From Streptosporangium sp040640155 (GTDB lineage Bacteria > Actinomycetota > Actinomycetes > Streptosporangiales > Streptosporangiaceae): DNA of 64,000 bases. Below the pieces are notes generated by a model. That model searched no databases. It was not told where the DNA came from and saw nothing but the letters and a program-made list of their open reading frames with translations. Below, piece by piece: positions 16,086-24,743 of the stretch (positions are counted from its first letter, which is position 1; each line of letters opens with the position of its first letter). The stretch is from the NCBI RefSeq assembly GCF_040640155.1, contig NZ_JBFABE010000026.1, forward strand, positions 1 through 64,000, in the 5' to 3' direction. A program made the position numbers and the translations under genes.

Positions 16086-16529
16086 GTGCGTGATCTTGGT
16101 GATGACCCCCGGCCGGCCCGCGGCGCGGTCCGTGAGATCCACCGCGTCGACCGGAGCGCGACCCTGCACTACTCCCCCGACCTCGACGGCCTCGCCGATC
16201 CCGGCGAGATCGTCTGGGCCTGGGTCCCCTACGAGGAGGACCCGGCACGGGGCAAGGACCGGCCGCTGCTGGTCGTCGGCCGCCACGACCGCAGCCTGCT
16301 CGCGCTGATGCTCTCCAGCCGCGCCGGCGGCGGCCGTCCGGACGACTGGCTGGAGATCGGCCCCGGCACCTGGGACCGCGAGAGCCGTGTCTCCCACCTG
16401 CGCCTGGACCGGGTCTTCGTCCTGGAGGAGGACGACATCCGGCGCGAGGGCTCCGTCCTCGACGGCGCGCGCTTCGCCCGGGTGGCGGCCGTGCTCAAGC
16501 GCGTCCACAACTGGGCCGCCGACGGCTGA
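16086..16529 (+). CDS. PemK/MazF-like toxin-fold protein
   Basis: A 147-residue protein with DPGEIVWAWVPYEEDPARGKDRP, then LLVVGRHDRSLLALMLSS, the core of actinobacterial MazF/PemK-like proteins. In true MazF toxins this fold cleaves RNA. No small antitoxin gene is adjacent, so it may be a solitary family member. It lies 71 nt upstream of kptA on the same strand. GTG 16086 start. The toxin role is not established from sequence. Confidence 0.75.
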   Translation: MRDLGDDPRPARGAVREIHRVDRSATLHYSPDLDGLADPGEIVWAWVPYEEDPARGKDRPLLVVGRHDRSLLALMLSSRAGGGRPDDWLEIGPGTWDRESRVSHLRLDRVFVLEEDDIRREGSVLDGARFARVAAVLKRVHNWAADG

Positions 16530-16600
16530 GCGCCTCCCGCGACGCGGACCGGCGGGAATCCGATGGAGAACGGCCGGGCGGGTCGGCATCCTGGTGTGCC

Positions 16601-17143
16601 ATGGACGGCAAAAGACTCGTTCGAGTCTCCAAATACCTCTCCAAGCACCTCAGGCACGAGCCCGAGGGCATCGGCCTGACCCTCGACCCGCAGGGCTGGG
16701 TGGACGTCGAGACCCTGCTGGCCGCCGCCGCGCGGCACGGGTTCGCGATCACCCGCGACGAGCTCGCGCGGGTGGTGGAGGACAACGACAAGCGGCGCTT
16801 CACCGTCGAGGGTGACCGGATCCGCGCCAACCAGGGTCACACGGTCGACGTCGACCTCGATCTTCCCGTCGTCGAGCCGCCCGAGTTCCTGTTCCACGGG
16901 ACGGTCGGCGCGCACGTGGCCGACATCCGGCGGGTGGGCCTGCTGCCGATGGCCCGGCACGCCGTGCACCTGTCCCCGGACCGGGAGACCGCGACCCGGG
17001 TGGGCGCGCGCCGGGGTCGTGCGATCGTGCTGGTCGTCCGCTCGGGAGAGATGCACCGGGCCGGTCACGAGTTCCAGGTGAGCGCCAACGGCGTCTGGCT
17101 GGTCTCCCACGTGCCGCCCGCCCACATCGCGTTCCCCGGCTGA
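16601..17143 (+). CDS. kptA: RNA 2'-phosphotransferase (KptA/Tpt1 family)
   Basis: A 180-residue enzyme transferring an internal RNA 2'-phosphate to NAD+. Family residues are visible: R18-H19 in SKHLRHEPEG, the DNDKRRF arginines at 65-66, GHTVDVDLDL, LFHGT, and the C-terminal NGVWLVSHVPPAHI. Its bacterial substrates are uncertain because bacteria generally lack tRNA-ligase-type splicing. It is preceded by a MazF-like gene, a suggestive but unproven RNA-damage context. Confidence 0.92.
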   Translation: MDGKRLVRVSKYLSKHLRHEPEGIGLTLDPQGWVDVETLLAAAARHGFAITRDELARVVEDNDKRRFTVEGDRIRANQGHTVDVDLDLPVVEPPEFLFHGTVGAHVADIRRVGLLPMARHAVHLSPDRETATRVGARRGRAIVLVVRSGEMHRAGHEFQVSANGVWLVSHVPPAHIAFPG

Positions 17144-17174
17144 GACCCGGCACCACGTTCCCGGCCGCGTTCCC

Positions 17175-17498
17175 GGCGCTTTCACCACCGGCCCCGGCAC
17201 CCGCAAGGGCAGGAACATCGCGCACGACCCACGCTGTTCCGTCACCGTCGCCACGCGGGGGTTCGACCTCGTCGTGGAGGGCCGGGCGGTACGGGTGACC
17301 GGGGAGCGGCTGCACCGCATCGCCGAGGCGTACGCGGCCCAGGGCTGGCGGCCGTCCGTCCGCGGCGACGCCCTGCACGCCGAGTTCAACGCCCCGAGCG
17401 CGGGGCCGCCCCCGTGGTACGTGTACGAGGTGGTGCCGGACAAGGTGTTCGCCCTGGGCACCGAGGAACCGTACGGCGCGACCAGGTGGAGCTTCTGA
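17175..17498 (+). pseudogene. 5'-truncated PPOX/FMN-binding split-barrel protein remnant
   Basis: Translating from 17175 gives a continuous stretch: FTTGPGTRKGRNIAHDPRCS, then VTVATRGFDLVVEGRAVRVT, and an intact C-terminus ending TRWSF. This is the C-terminal two-thirds of a pyridoxamine-phosphate-oxidase-like protein. The N-terminal strands (usually ~35-45 residues) are missing, and the frame runs back into kptA with no start or ribosome site. A truncated remnant is likelier than a gene. A GTG at 17274 gives only 74 residues. Confidence 0.65.
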
Positions 17499-17530
17499 CG
17501 GGAAGGCTCCCGGCGGCTGCGCCGGATGGG

Positions 17531-17562
17531 CTCCGGACCTGACACGTATCGGTGAAATCACC
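17531..17562. promoter_or_regulatory. Composite motif upstream of the LAL regulator gene
   Basis: CTCCGGACCTGACACG (17531-17546) is followed after four bases by the dyad GGTGAAATCACC (17551-17562). Both elements recur just downstream of the same gene (20732-20765), ahead of the polyester hydrolase gene. Candidate operator, position inferred. Confidence 0.5.
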
Positions 17563-17667
17563 TGACGTTCCGTCGGGGGGAGTGCACCGGCACAAACCTA
17601 TACAGAAGGCCACAGAACCCCGTCACGTGCTCTTTCCAGCCTCGACATACGGGCGTAACACTGGGGC

Positions 17668-20600
17668 ATGCCCTCACCCTCACGGTTCTTCCCGCCACGG
17701 GTGCTGTACGGCCGCGACGCCGAGCAGGACGCCCTGCTGCGATTACTCGACGCCGCCCGTGGCGGATCCGGGGGGGCCGCGATCCTGCGGGGCGCGCGGG
17801 GGACGGGGAAGAGCGCGCTGCTCGACGTCGTGGCGGATCACGCGAGCCGCCGTCCCGACGGCACCGGTGTCGTCGACGGCACCCGCGGCGGCCGTGGCAT
17901 CGGTGTCACTGGCGGCACCGGCGGCGTCGGCGGCGTCGGCGGCCCCGAGGGCACGAACGGCAACGGGCGCGGCGGCGCGACCGGTGGCCCGATCGGCGGC
18001 CCGACCGGTGACGGGCGCCGGAAGGGTTTCGTCGTGCTCAGGGTCCGCGGCACCGAGGTCGAGTCGCGCCTGCCGTACGCCGGGCTGCACGGCCTGCTCC
18101 GCCCGATCGCCGACCGGCTGGCGGCCCTGCCCGCCTCCCAGGCCGCGGCGCTCACGGGAGCGCTGGAGCTGGGCGCGGCCGAGGACGGGCTGGTACTCCC
18201 CGCGGCGGTGCTCAACCTCCTGACGGCGGTCGGCGGCCCGGTGCTGGCCTGCGTCGACGACGTCCATCATCTCGACGCGCCCAGCCGGGAGGCGCTCTTC
18301 TTCGCGGCACGGCGGCTGGCGGGCGAACCGGTCGTGCTGCTGTTCGGGGTCGACGACGGCACCGGCGGCGGCACCGGAGGCACCGGAGGCACCGCCAACG
18401 CCGTCAACGCCGGGAACACCGGGCACGCCGGGCACGCCGGGCACGCCGGGAACACCGACGTCCCGGGCGACATACCGGTGTTCGAGCTGGGCGTCCTGGG
18501 CTCCGACGCCGCCAGGCGGCTGGTCGACGATCTGGTGCCGGGCCTGCCCGACGACGTGCGGGCGTCTCTGCTGCAGGTCGCCCGCGGCAACCCGCTCGCG
18601 CTCGGGGAACTCGCCCGCTCCCTCGGCCCCGACCAGGTCTCCGGCGCCGCCGCCCCGCCCGAGACGCTGCCCAGGAACGGCAGGCTCTGGCGCGCGTACG
18701 CCGAACGGCTGGCGCGGCTGCCGGCGGGCACCGCGGACATGCTCCTGCTGCTCGCGGCCGATCCCGACCTGGAGACGGCCACGCTGGCCGCGGCCGCCGA
18801 ACCGGAGTGCGCGCTGAGCGCGCTCGAACCCGCGGAGCGGGCCGGTGTGATCGTCCGCGTGGCCGCGCCCGGTGGCGACCGCTACGACTTCCGCGAGCCG
18901 GCGATGCGGGAGGTGGTCTACGGCGACGCCTCCCTGGCCCGGCGCCGCGTCGCGCACCGCCTGCTCGCGGGCGTGCTCGGCCAGGACCACCAGCGCCTGC
19001 GGCGGGCCTGGCACCGGGCCGCCGCCCTGGACGGCCCCGCCGGGCCGCTGGCCGACGAGCTGGCCGCGGCCGCCTCCGCGGCCGGCTCCCAGGACGGTCA
19101 CCCGGCGCCCTACCTGGCCTTCGAGCGGGCGGCCGAGCTGACCGCCCACGGTGACCTCAAGGCCGCGCGGCTGGCCGCCGCGGCCCGCCGGGCCTGGCAC
19201 GCCGGGCTGCCCCGGCGTGCCCGCTCGCTGCTGTCCCGCCTGAACTCGCTGACGGTCTCCGAGGAGGTACGCGGCCAGGCCGAGCTGATCCGCGGCAACC
19301 TCGAGCTGCGCAGCGGGAAGACCGCCAGCGCCGGGGACGACCTGATGGCGGCGGCGGAGTCGCTGGCGGGCAGGGACCGGGAGCAGGCCGTCCGGGTGCT
19401 CATCCGCGCGGGCGAGGCGAGCTACCTGGCCGGCGACAATCTCCGTTACCTGGACATAGCGCGGCGGGCCGAGGCCCTGCGCCGCCCGGACGACCCGGCG
19501 GCCGTCCAGCTGATGTTCGAGTACCTGGCCGGTACGGCGGCGACCTTCGGCGGCCGGCACCGGCAGGCGGCGGGGCCGCTCCGCCGGGTGCTGGAGCTGG
19601 CTCCCCTGGCGCGTACCCCGTCGGTGCTGATCTGGGCGGGCGTGGCCGGCATGCTGCTCGGCGACGACGTGCAGGCGGTGCGGTTGTGCAACCGGGCGGT
19701 GGAGACGGCGCGCGCCCGCGGGGCGGTCTCCACGGTCGCGCAGGTGCTGGAGTTCATGGTCCAGGCCGAGATCTGGACGGGTCGCTACGCCTCCATCACC
19801 GCCAACGCGGTCGAGGGGCTCCGGCTCGCCCAGGAGTGCGGCCGGCCCAACAGCGCCGGCCAGCACCTGGGGTGGCTGGCCCTCACCGCGGCGGTCGAGG
19901 GGGACGAGGAGACGTGCGCGATCAGGGCCGCGGGCGCCATCGAGCTGGCGGGCGCGCACGGCCTGGGTGTGGCGGGGGCGCTGGGCAACTGGGCGCTGGC
20001 CCATGCCGACCTCGCGGCGGGGCGGCACGCCGACGCGGCCAAGCGGCTGCGCGCCACGGCGGCCCGGGGGGACGGGGCCGGCGGCCACCCCGTGGTGCAG
20101 GTCCTCTCCACGCCCCACTTCGTCGAGGCCGCCGCGCGCACCGGCGACCGGGAGGAGGCCCGGCAGGCGCTGCGGGTGCTGGACCGCTGGGTGGGCAGCA
20201 CCCGCAGTCCCGACCGGCGCGCGGTGGCGACCCGCTGTCACGCGCTGCTGGCCGGCCCCGGGGACGCCGAGGAGCGCTACCAGGCCGCCCTCGAACTGCA
20301 CCGCCAGGGCTTCTCCGAGTTCGAGACGGCCCGTACCCAGTTGCTCTTCGGCAGCGCGCTGCGCAGGAACCGGCGTCCCGGCGCGGCCAGGGAGCACCTG
20401 CACAGCGCACTGGAGACGTTCGAGCGGTTCGGCGCCCGGCGCTGGGCCGAGCAGGCGCGGGCCGAGCTGCGCGGGGCGGGCGAGGCGGTGCGGACGCCCC
20501 GCGCGGGCGGGGTGGGGAGGCTCACCGCGCAGCAGTACCAGATCGCGCGGATCGTCGCGGACGGCGCCACCAACCGGGAGGTGGCGGCCCTGCTGTACCT

Positions 20601-20691
20601 GAGCCCAAGGACGGTCGAGCACCACCTGAGGAACATCTTCGCCAGGCTTGACATCCGCTCGCGGGTGGAACTCGTGCGCCTCATGTCCTGA
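17668..20691 (+). CDS. Large AAA-ATPase LuxR-family regulator (LAL)
   Basis: A 1007-residue regulator. Walker A is G42-ARGTGKS49, Walker B is VLACVDDVHHLD (about 192-203), the middle is TPR-like helical, and a C-terminal LuxR HTH is at ~945-1005 (LTAQQYQIARIVADGATNRE, then YLSPRTVEHHLRNIFARLDI). Two low-complexity insertions interrupt the ATPase region: Gly/Thr-rich at ~64-118 and Gly/Asn/His-rich at ~230-268. It is followed 224 nt later by a secreted polyester hydrolase gene, and similar sequence motifs flank the regulator. It is a plausible activator of that gene or of itself. Confidence 0.9.
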   Translation: MPSPSRFFPPRVLYGRDAEQDALLRLLDAARGGSGGAAILRGARGTGKSALLDVVADHASRRPDGTGVVDGTRGGRGIGVTGGTGGVGGVGGPEGTNGNGRGGATGGPIGGPTGDGRRKGFVVLRVRGTEVESRLPYAGLHGLLRPIADRLAALPASQAAALTGALELGAAEDGLVLPAAVLNLLTAVGGPVLACVDDVHHLDAPSREALFFAARRLAGEPVVLLFGVDDGTGGGTGGTGGTANAVNAGNTGHAGHAGHAGNTDVPGDIPVFELGVLGSDAARRLVDDLVPGLPDDVRASLLQVARGNPLALGELARSLGPDQVSGAAAPPETLPRNGRLWRAYAERLARLPAGTADMLLLLAADPDLETATLAAAAEPECALSALEPAERAGVIVRVAAPGGDRYDFREPAMREVVYGDASLARRRVAHRLLAGVLGQDHQRLRRAWHRAAALDGPAGPLADELAAAASAAGSQDGHPAPYLAFERAAELTAHGDLKAARLAAAARRAWHAGLPRRARSLLSRLNSLTVSEEVRGQAELIRGNLELRSGKTASAGDDLMAAAESLAGRDREQAVRVLIRAGEASYLAGDNLRYLDIARRAEALRRPDDPAAVQLMFEYLAGTAATFGGRHRQAAGPLRRVLELAPLARTPSVLIWAGVAGMLLGDDVQAVRLCNRAVETARARGAVSTVAQVLEFMVQAEIWTGRYASITANAVEGLRLAQECGRPNSAGQHLGWLALTAAVEGDEETCAIRAAGAIELAGAHGLGVAGALGNWALAHADLAAGRHADAAKRLRATAARGDGAGGHPVVQVLSTPHFVEAAARTGDREEARQALRVLDRWVGSTRSPDRRAVATRCHALLAGPGDAEERYQAALELHRQGFSEFETARTQLLFGSALRRNRRPGAAREHLHSALETFERFGARRWAEQARAELRGAGEAVRTPRAGGVGRLTAQQYQIARIVADGATNREVAALLYLSPRTVEHHLRNIFARLDIRSRVELVRLMS

Positions 20692-20731
20692 TATACCGCC
20701 CTACAAGGGATTTAACGGTATGGACAGCACG

Positions 20732-20765
20732 GGTGATTTCACCGATGCACTCCGGGGCTGACACG
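20732..20765. promoter_or_regulatory. Composite motif upstream of the polyester hydrolase gene
   Basis: The dyad GGTGATTTCACC (20732-20743) is the reverse complement of the one before the LAL gene. CTCCGGGGCTGACACG (20750-20765) matches the upstream element at 14 of 16 positions. Candidate binding site for the LAL protein or a shared regulator. Confidence 0.5.
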
Positions 20766-20915
20766 AAGAAAGTGGCGTCTGTCAGAAACCCGCGGGGTCA
20801 CCCGGTGGCGCCGGACCGCACACCGCCGTCGGCGACGGACCGGCGCGCGACGAACGGCCGCCGGTTCCGGCGCATCGTCGCCGTGGTCTCCCCCACAGGA
20901 ACGGAGTACAGCAAC

Positions 20916-21860
20916 GTGCAGTCGTACAGCACCACCCCCCAGGCCTCCGCGCCCAGGCGTACGCGCCGGGCGACGGCGGCGGCCACGCTGACCCTCGCAC
21001 TCGCTCTGCTCGGCACCGGCGGGACCCTCGCCCCCGCCGCGCAGGCCGCCGCGGCTCCCGCCACCCAGACCGCCGCCCTGGGCCCCTACGACCGGGGCCC
21101 CAACCCGACCAACGCCATCCTCGAGGCGGCCAGGGGGCCGTTCGCGATCGCCGACACCACCGTCTCCTCCCTGCAGGTGACCGGCTTCGGCGGGGGGACG
21201 ATCTACTACCCGACCAGCACGAGCGAGGGGACGTTCGGCGGGATCGCGGTCTCTCCCGGCTACACCGCGAGCAGGTCGACCATGGCCTCGTTCGCCTCAC
21301 GGCTGGCCTCCCACGGCTTCGTCGTCTTCAACATCGACACCCTCACCCGCTCCGACCAGCCCGCCAGCCGCGGCCGGCAGTTGCTGGCCGCGCTCGACTA
21401 CCTGACCCAGCGCAGCTCGGTCGCCTCGCGCGTCGACGCCAACCGGCTCGGCGTGGCCGGGCACTCCATGGGCGGCGGCGGCACCCTGTCGGCCGCGAAC
21501 AGCCGTCCGCAGCTCCAGGCGGCCATCCCGCTGACCCCCTGGCACACCACCAAGAGCTGGACGGGCGTCCGGGTGCCCACGATGGTGATCGGCGCCGAGA
21601 ACGACGCGATCGCCTCGGTGAACTCGCACGCCAAGCCGTTCTACAACAGCATCCCGGCCTCCTCGGAGAAGGCCTACCTGGAGCTCAACAACGCCGGGCA
21701 CACCGCGCCGAACACCTCCAACACCACGATCGCCAAGTACAGCGTCGCGTGGATGAAGCGCTTCGTCGACGACGACGTCCGCTACGACCAGTTCCTCTGC
21801 CCGGTGCCGTCGACCAGCACGACCATCTCCGCCTACCAGGGCACCTGCCCGCACTCCTAG
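20916..21860 (+). CDS. Secreted polyester hydrolase (cutinase/PET-hydrolase family)
   Basis: A 314-residue alpha/beta hydrolase with an Arg-rich, hydrophobic signal peptide (cleavage near AQA-AAAP, ~45-50). The mature part starts GPYDRGPNPTNAILEAARGP and aligns by eye with Thermobifida-type polyester hydrolases (Tfcut2, LCC). The catalytic triad is S184 (GHSMGGGG), D230 (AENDAIA) and H262 (NAGHTAPN); spacings of 46 and 32 residues equal Tfcut2's S130/D176/H208. Oxyanion SPGYTAS, TPWH, and C-terminal FLCP...TCPHS cysteines are also present. GTG 20916 follows GGAG at 20903. Threonine replaces the usual aromatic after the catalytic His. Confidence 0.92.
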   Translation: MQSYSTTPQASAPRRTRRATAAATLTLALALLGTGGTLAPAAQAAAAPATQTAALGPYDRGPNPTNAILEAARGPFAIADTTVSSLQVTGFGGGTIYYPTSTSEGTFGGIAVSPGYTASRSTMASFASRLASHGFVVFNIDTLTRSDQPASRGRQLLAALDYLTQRSSVASRVDANRLGVAGHSMGGGGTLSAANSRPQLQAAIPLTPWHTTKSWTGVRVPTMVIGAENDAIASVNSHAKPFYNSIPASSEKAYLELNNAGHTAPNTSNTTIAKYSVAWMKRFVDDDVRYDQFLCPVPSTSTTISAYQGTCPHS

Positions 21861-22009
21861 GGGAGCCGTACCTCACGCAGGACCCGACGGCGGCCGCGCT
21901 CGCGGCCGCCGTCGGCGTACCCCGCCCCGTGGCCCGCCGGAAGATCGTCATACGATGGTTTCCCCCCGATTGATCGATTACCGTCGTGGGGCAATAAGGT
22001 TTACGGTCT

Positions 22010-22855
22010 ATGTCCGGGAACGAAGGTCGACGCGCGCGTGACGGCGCTCTGTGGCTCATCGCCGCCGGGATCGTGTCCACCGTCGTGACCGGGTTCGTCC
22101 TGCTGCTGAGCGGCTACCTCGACCCGGTCCCGGACACGGTCCCTCCCGCCGTCGCCCTCCCGCCCGCGCCGGTGACCCCGACCCCGCCGCCGGTGCCGTC
22201 CCCGGCGCCCGGCCCCGCCGACGCCACCGGTTCCGCCGACGGCACCGGTCCCGGCGCCGCCGATCCCGCCCTCGCGCCGGCGGAGAAGCCGCTCCTGCTC
22301 GCCAACGGCCGCCAGCAGCCGCTGCGGGTGAAGGTGCCCCGCAGGGCCAAGGGCCGCTACGCCGTCGCCCCCGGTGAGGCCCGCGCCCCCGGCCGCAAGG
22401 GCAGGGTGATCCGGTACGCGGTGGAGGTCGAGCGCGGCCTGCCCTTCCGGACGGACGAGTTCGCCGCCGAGGTGCACCGCATCCTCAACGACCGGCGCGG
22501 GTGGGGGTACCGGTTCACCCGGGTGGCGCGCGGCCGGGTCGAGCTGAGGGTCTCGCTGACCAGCCCCCGCACCGCCGACCGCGAGTGCCTGCCGATGCGG
22601 GTCGTGTCCACGCTGTCCTGCTGGAACGGCGAGCGCGCCGTGATCAACGCCGACCGGTGGAACACCGGGGCGCTGGGCTACGGCCGGGACGTGGCCTCCT
22701 ACCGGGAGTACGTCGTCAACCACGAGGTCGGCCACGGCCTCGGGCACGGGCACGTGTCCTGCCCGGGACCGGGCAGGCGGGCGCCGGTGATGCTCCAGCA
22801 GACCAAGTCCCTCTACGGCTGCCGCCCCAACCCCTGGCCGTTCCCCCGGCGCTGA
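22010..22855 (+). CDS. DUF3152 membrane-anchored zincin-like protein
   Basis: A 281-residue protein. One N-terminal membrane helix (about 13-35) is followed by a Pro/Ala/Gly-rich linker (~40-90) and an extracellular domain. The zinc motif HExxHxxxH is H238-EVGHGLGH246, with C251 and C271 in the CPGPG and YGCRP blocks. The DUF3152 family is actinobacterial and probably a cell-surface metallopeptidase; no substrate is established. ATG 22010 follows an AT-rich promoter-like stretch. Confidence 0.88.
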   Translation: MSGNEGRRARDGALWLIAAGIVSTVVTGFVLLLSGYLDPVPDTVPPAVALPPAPVTPTPPPVPSPAPGPADATGSADGTGPGAADPALAPAEKPLLLANGRQQPLRVKVPRRAKGRYAVAPGEARAPGRKGRVIRYAVEVERGLPFRTDEFAAEVHRILNDRRGWGYRFTRVARGRVELRVSLTSPRTADRECLPMRVVSTLSCWNGERAVINADRWNTGALGYGRDVASYREYVVNHEVGHGLGHGHVSCPGPGRRAPVMLQQTKSLYGCRPNPWPFPRR

Positions 22856-22971
22856 GGAGCCGGCCCTTCCGGCGCCACGCAAGAGGTATGCACGGTAGGT
22901 GCCGGTTTCACCGTACGGCAAAGCCGTCGCCCGGAGGGATTCACCGCCCCTTCCCGGGGCACCCGGTAGGC

Positions 22972-24021
22972 ATGCGAGTAGTAGTCGTCGGCGCGACGGG
23001 AAACGTGGGCACGAGCGTGGTCTCGGCCCTCGTCGCCGATCAGAACGTCACATCCATCGTGGGCCTGGCCCGGAGGGCACCGGACTGGCATCCGCCCAAG
23101 ACCACCTGGCAGGCCGTCGACATCACCTCCGGCGACCTGACCCCGCACTTCGAGGGCGCCGACGCGGTCGTCCACCTGGCGTGGCTGTTCCAGCCCACCC
23201 GCGACCCGATCACCACCTGGCGCAACAACGTCCTGGGCGGCATCCGGGTCTTCGAGGCCGTCGCGCGGGCCGGGGTGCCGGCGCTGGTGTACGCCTCCTC
23301 GGTCGGCGCCTACTCCTCGGCCCCCAAGGACCGTTCCGTCACCGAGGACTGGCCGACGCACGGCTGGCCCGGCGCCTCCTACGGCCGGGAGAAGGCGTAC
23401 ATGGAACGGGTGCTCGACGTGCTCGAACGCGATCACCCGGGCATGAGGGTGGTCCGGATGCGGCCGGGCTTCATCTTCAAGCGGGAGGCGTCGGTCGGGC
23501 AGCGACGACTGTTCGGCGGGCCGTTCATCCCGCAGCGGCTGGTACGCCCCGGCCTGATCCCGGTCGTGCCGAACACCCCCGGGCTCCGTTTCCAGGTGGT
23601 CCACAGCGCCGACATCGGCGAGGCCTTCAGGCTGGCGGTGACCCGCCCGGTGTCGGGCGCCTTCAACATCGCCGCGGACCCGGTGATCGAGCCCGCGGTC
23701 CTGGCCGAGATGCTCGGCGCCAAGCTGGTCCCCGTCTCGGGATGGGCGCTCCGGAGCACGGTCGCGGCGGCCTGGCACCTGCGGCTGGTCCCGGCCTCGC
23801 CGGGCCTGGTCGACCTGGTGCTCAGGATGCCGATCATGGACGTCGGCCGCGCCCGCACCGAGCTGGGCTGGGAGCCGCGCCACACCGCGGTCGAGGCCAT
23901 GGAGGACCTCTTCGAGGGCCTGCGTCACCCCGAGGGGATGAACACCCCTCCGCTGGCGCCGCACACCGGCGGCCCGGCCCGCCTGGGCGAGCTGCGCACC
24001 GGCATCGGCGGGCGTCCCTGA
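22972..24021 (+). CDS. NAD-dependent epimerase/dehydratase (extended SDR)
   Basis: A 349-residue extended-SDR enzyme. The NAD(P) motif is VVVGATGNVGTSVV, the active-site Ser/Tyr/Lys are in VYASSVGAYSS and SYGREKAYMERVLD, and VVHLAWLF follows the first half of the fold. Family members act on sugar nucleotides or similar carbonyl substrates; which one cannot be told. It ends with a Pro-rich tail. Single gene. Confidence 0.88.
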   Translation: MRVVVVGATGNVGTSVVSALVADQNVTSIVGLARRAPDWHPPKTTWQAVDITSGDLTPHFEGADAVVHLAWLFQPTRDPITTWRNNVLGGIRVFEAVARAGVPALVYASSVGAYSSAPKDRSVTEDWPTHGWPGASYGREKAYMERVLDVLERDHPGMRVVRMRPGFIFKREASVGQRRLFGGPFIPQRLVRPGLIPVVPNTPGLRFQVVHSADIGEAFRLAVTRPVSGAFNIAADPVIEPAVLAEMLGAKLVPVSGWALRSTVAAAWHLRLVPASPGLVDLVLRMPIMDVGRARTELGWEPRHTAVEAMEDLFEGLRHPEGMNTPPLAPHTGGPARLGELRTGIGGRP

Positions 24022-24182
24022 CTCCCGCCCGGAGTGACCGGGCCGCCGGGCGTCGCGCCGCCGCAGGCGCGGGTACCCGGCGTGCGGCGCCCGTCGCGCG
24101 GACCCTCCGTTTGAAGATCGCCGAGCCCGCGCCGGGCGAGTAGGCCGGCCCCGGTCACCCCCGGACGGTGAAGGAGCCGCTG

Positions 24183-24743
24183 ATGACCACCGACCCGACG
24201 ATGGCCCGGATCGGCCAGGGGGTGGAGCTGCATCACCACCGGGGCCGGCGGGACGACGCCCGCGACCTGTTCGCGCGGATCTGGGACGACATCGGCGGCG
24301 AGCAGGGCGACCCGCTGCGCGTCTGCGTCCTCGCCCACTCGATGGCCGACGTGCAGGACGACGTGCGCGAGGAGCTGATGTGGGACCTGCGGGCGCTCGC
24401 CGCCGCCGAGCTGGTCACCGATGAGATGGTGGCACGGGCCGGGGTGCCGCTCTCGGTGGCCGGCCTGTACCCGTCGCTGCACCTCAACCTGAGCGACTGC
24501 TACCGCGAGCTGGGCGACCTCGACCGCGCCCGCGAGCACCTCCGGCAGGCGCGGGCCGGGATCGGCGCACTGGGTGACGACGAGTACGGCACGCTCATCA
24601 GGGGCGGCCTGGAGCGGCTGTCCGAGGAGCTGGGCGGAGCCTGTCTGACCCGCTGCCGCCCCCACCGGCGGCCGCACACCCGGGCGGCCCGCCGGTGTCC
24701 TGACGCGATCGTCAGACGCAGTTCAGCCAGCCGCTTGAGCTGA
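24183..24743 (+). CDS. TPR-like helical protein, unknown function
   Basis: A 186-residue protein. ARIGQGVELHHHRGRRDDAR and LHLNLSDCYRELGDLDRARE are TPR-like helix pairs. Similar single-domain tetratricopeptide proteins are common in actinomycetes; no role is known to me. ATG 24183 follows GAAGGAG. Residues after ~152 are Arg/Cys-rich and look like read-through, overlapping the convergent I36 gene by 32 nt. Confidence 0.75.
   Translation: MTTDPTMARIGQGVELHHHRGRRDDARDLFARIWDDIGGEQGDPLRVCVLAHSMADVQDDVREELMWDLRALAAAELVTDEMVARAGVPLSVAGLYPSLHLNLSDCYRELGDLDRAREHLRQARAGIGALGDDEYGTLIRGGLERLSEELGGACLTRCRPHRRPHTRAARRCPDAIVRRSSASRLS

Noticed and set aside
17743..20625. 960-codon open frame on the minus strand
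   Set aside because: Antisense to the LAL regulator. Its product is Arg/Gly/Pro-rich without domains; it arises from high GC codon bias.
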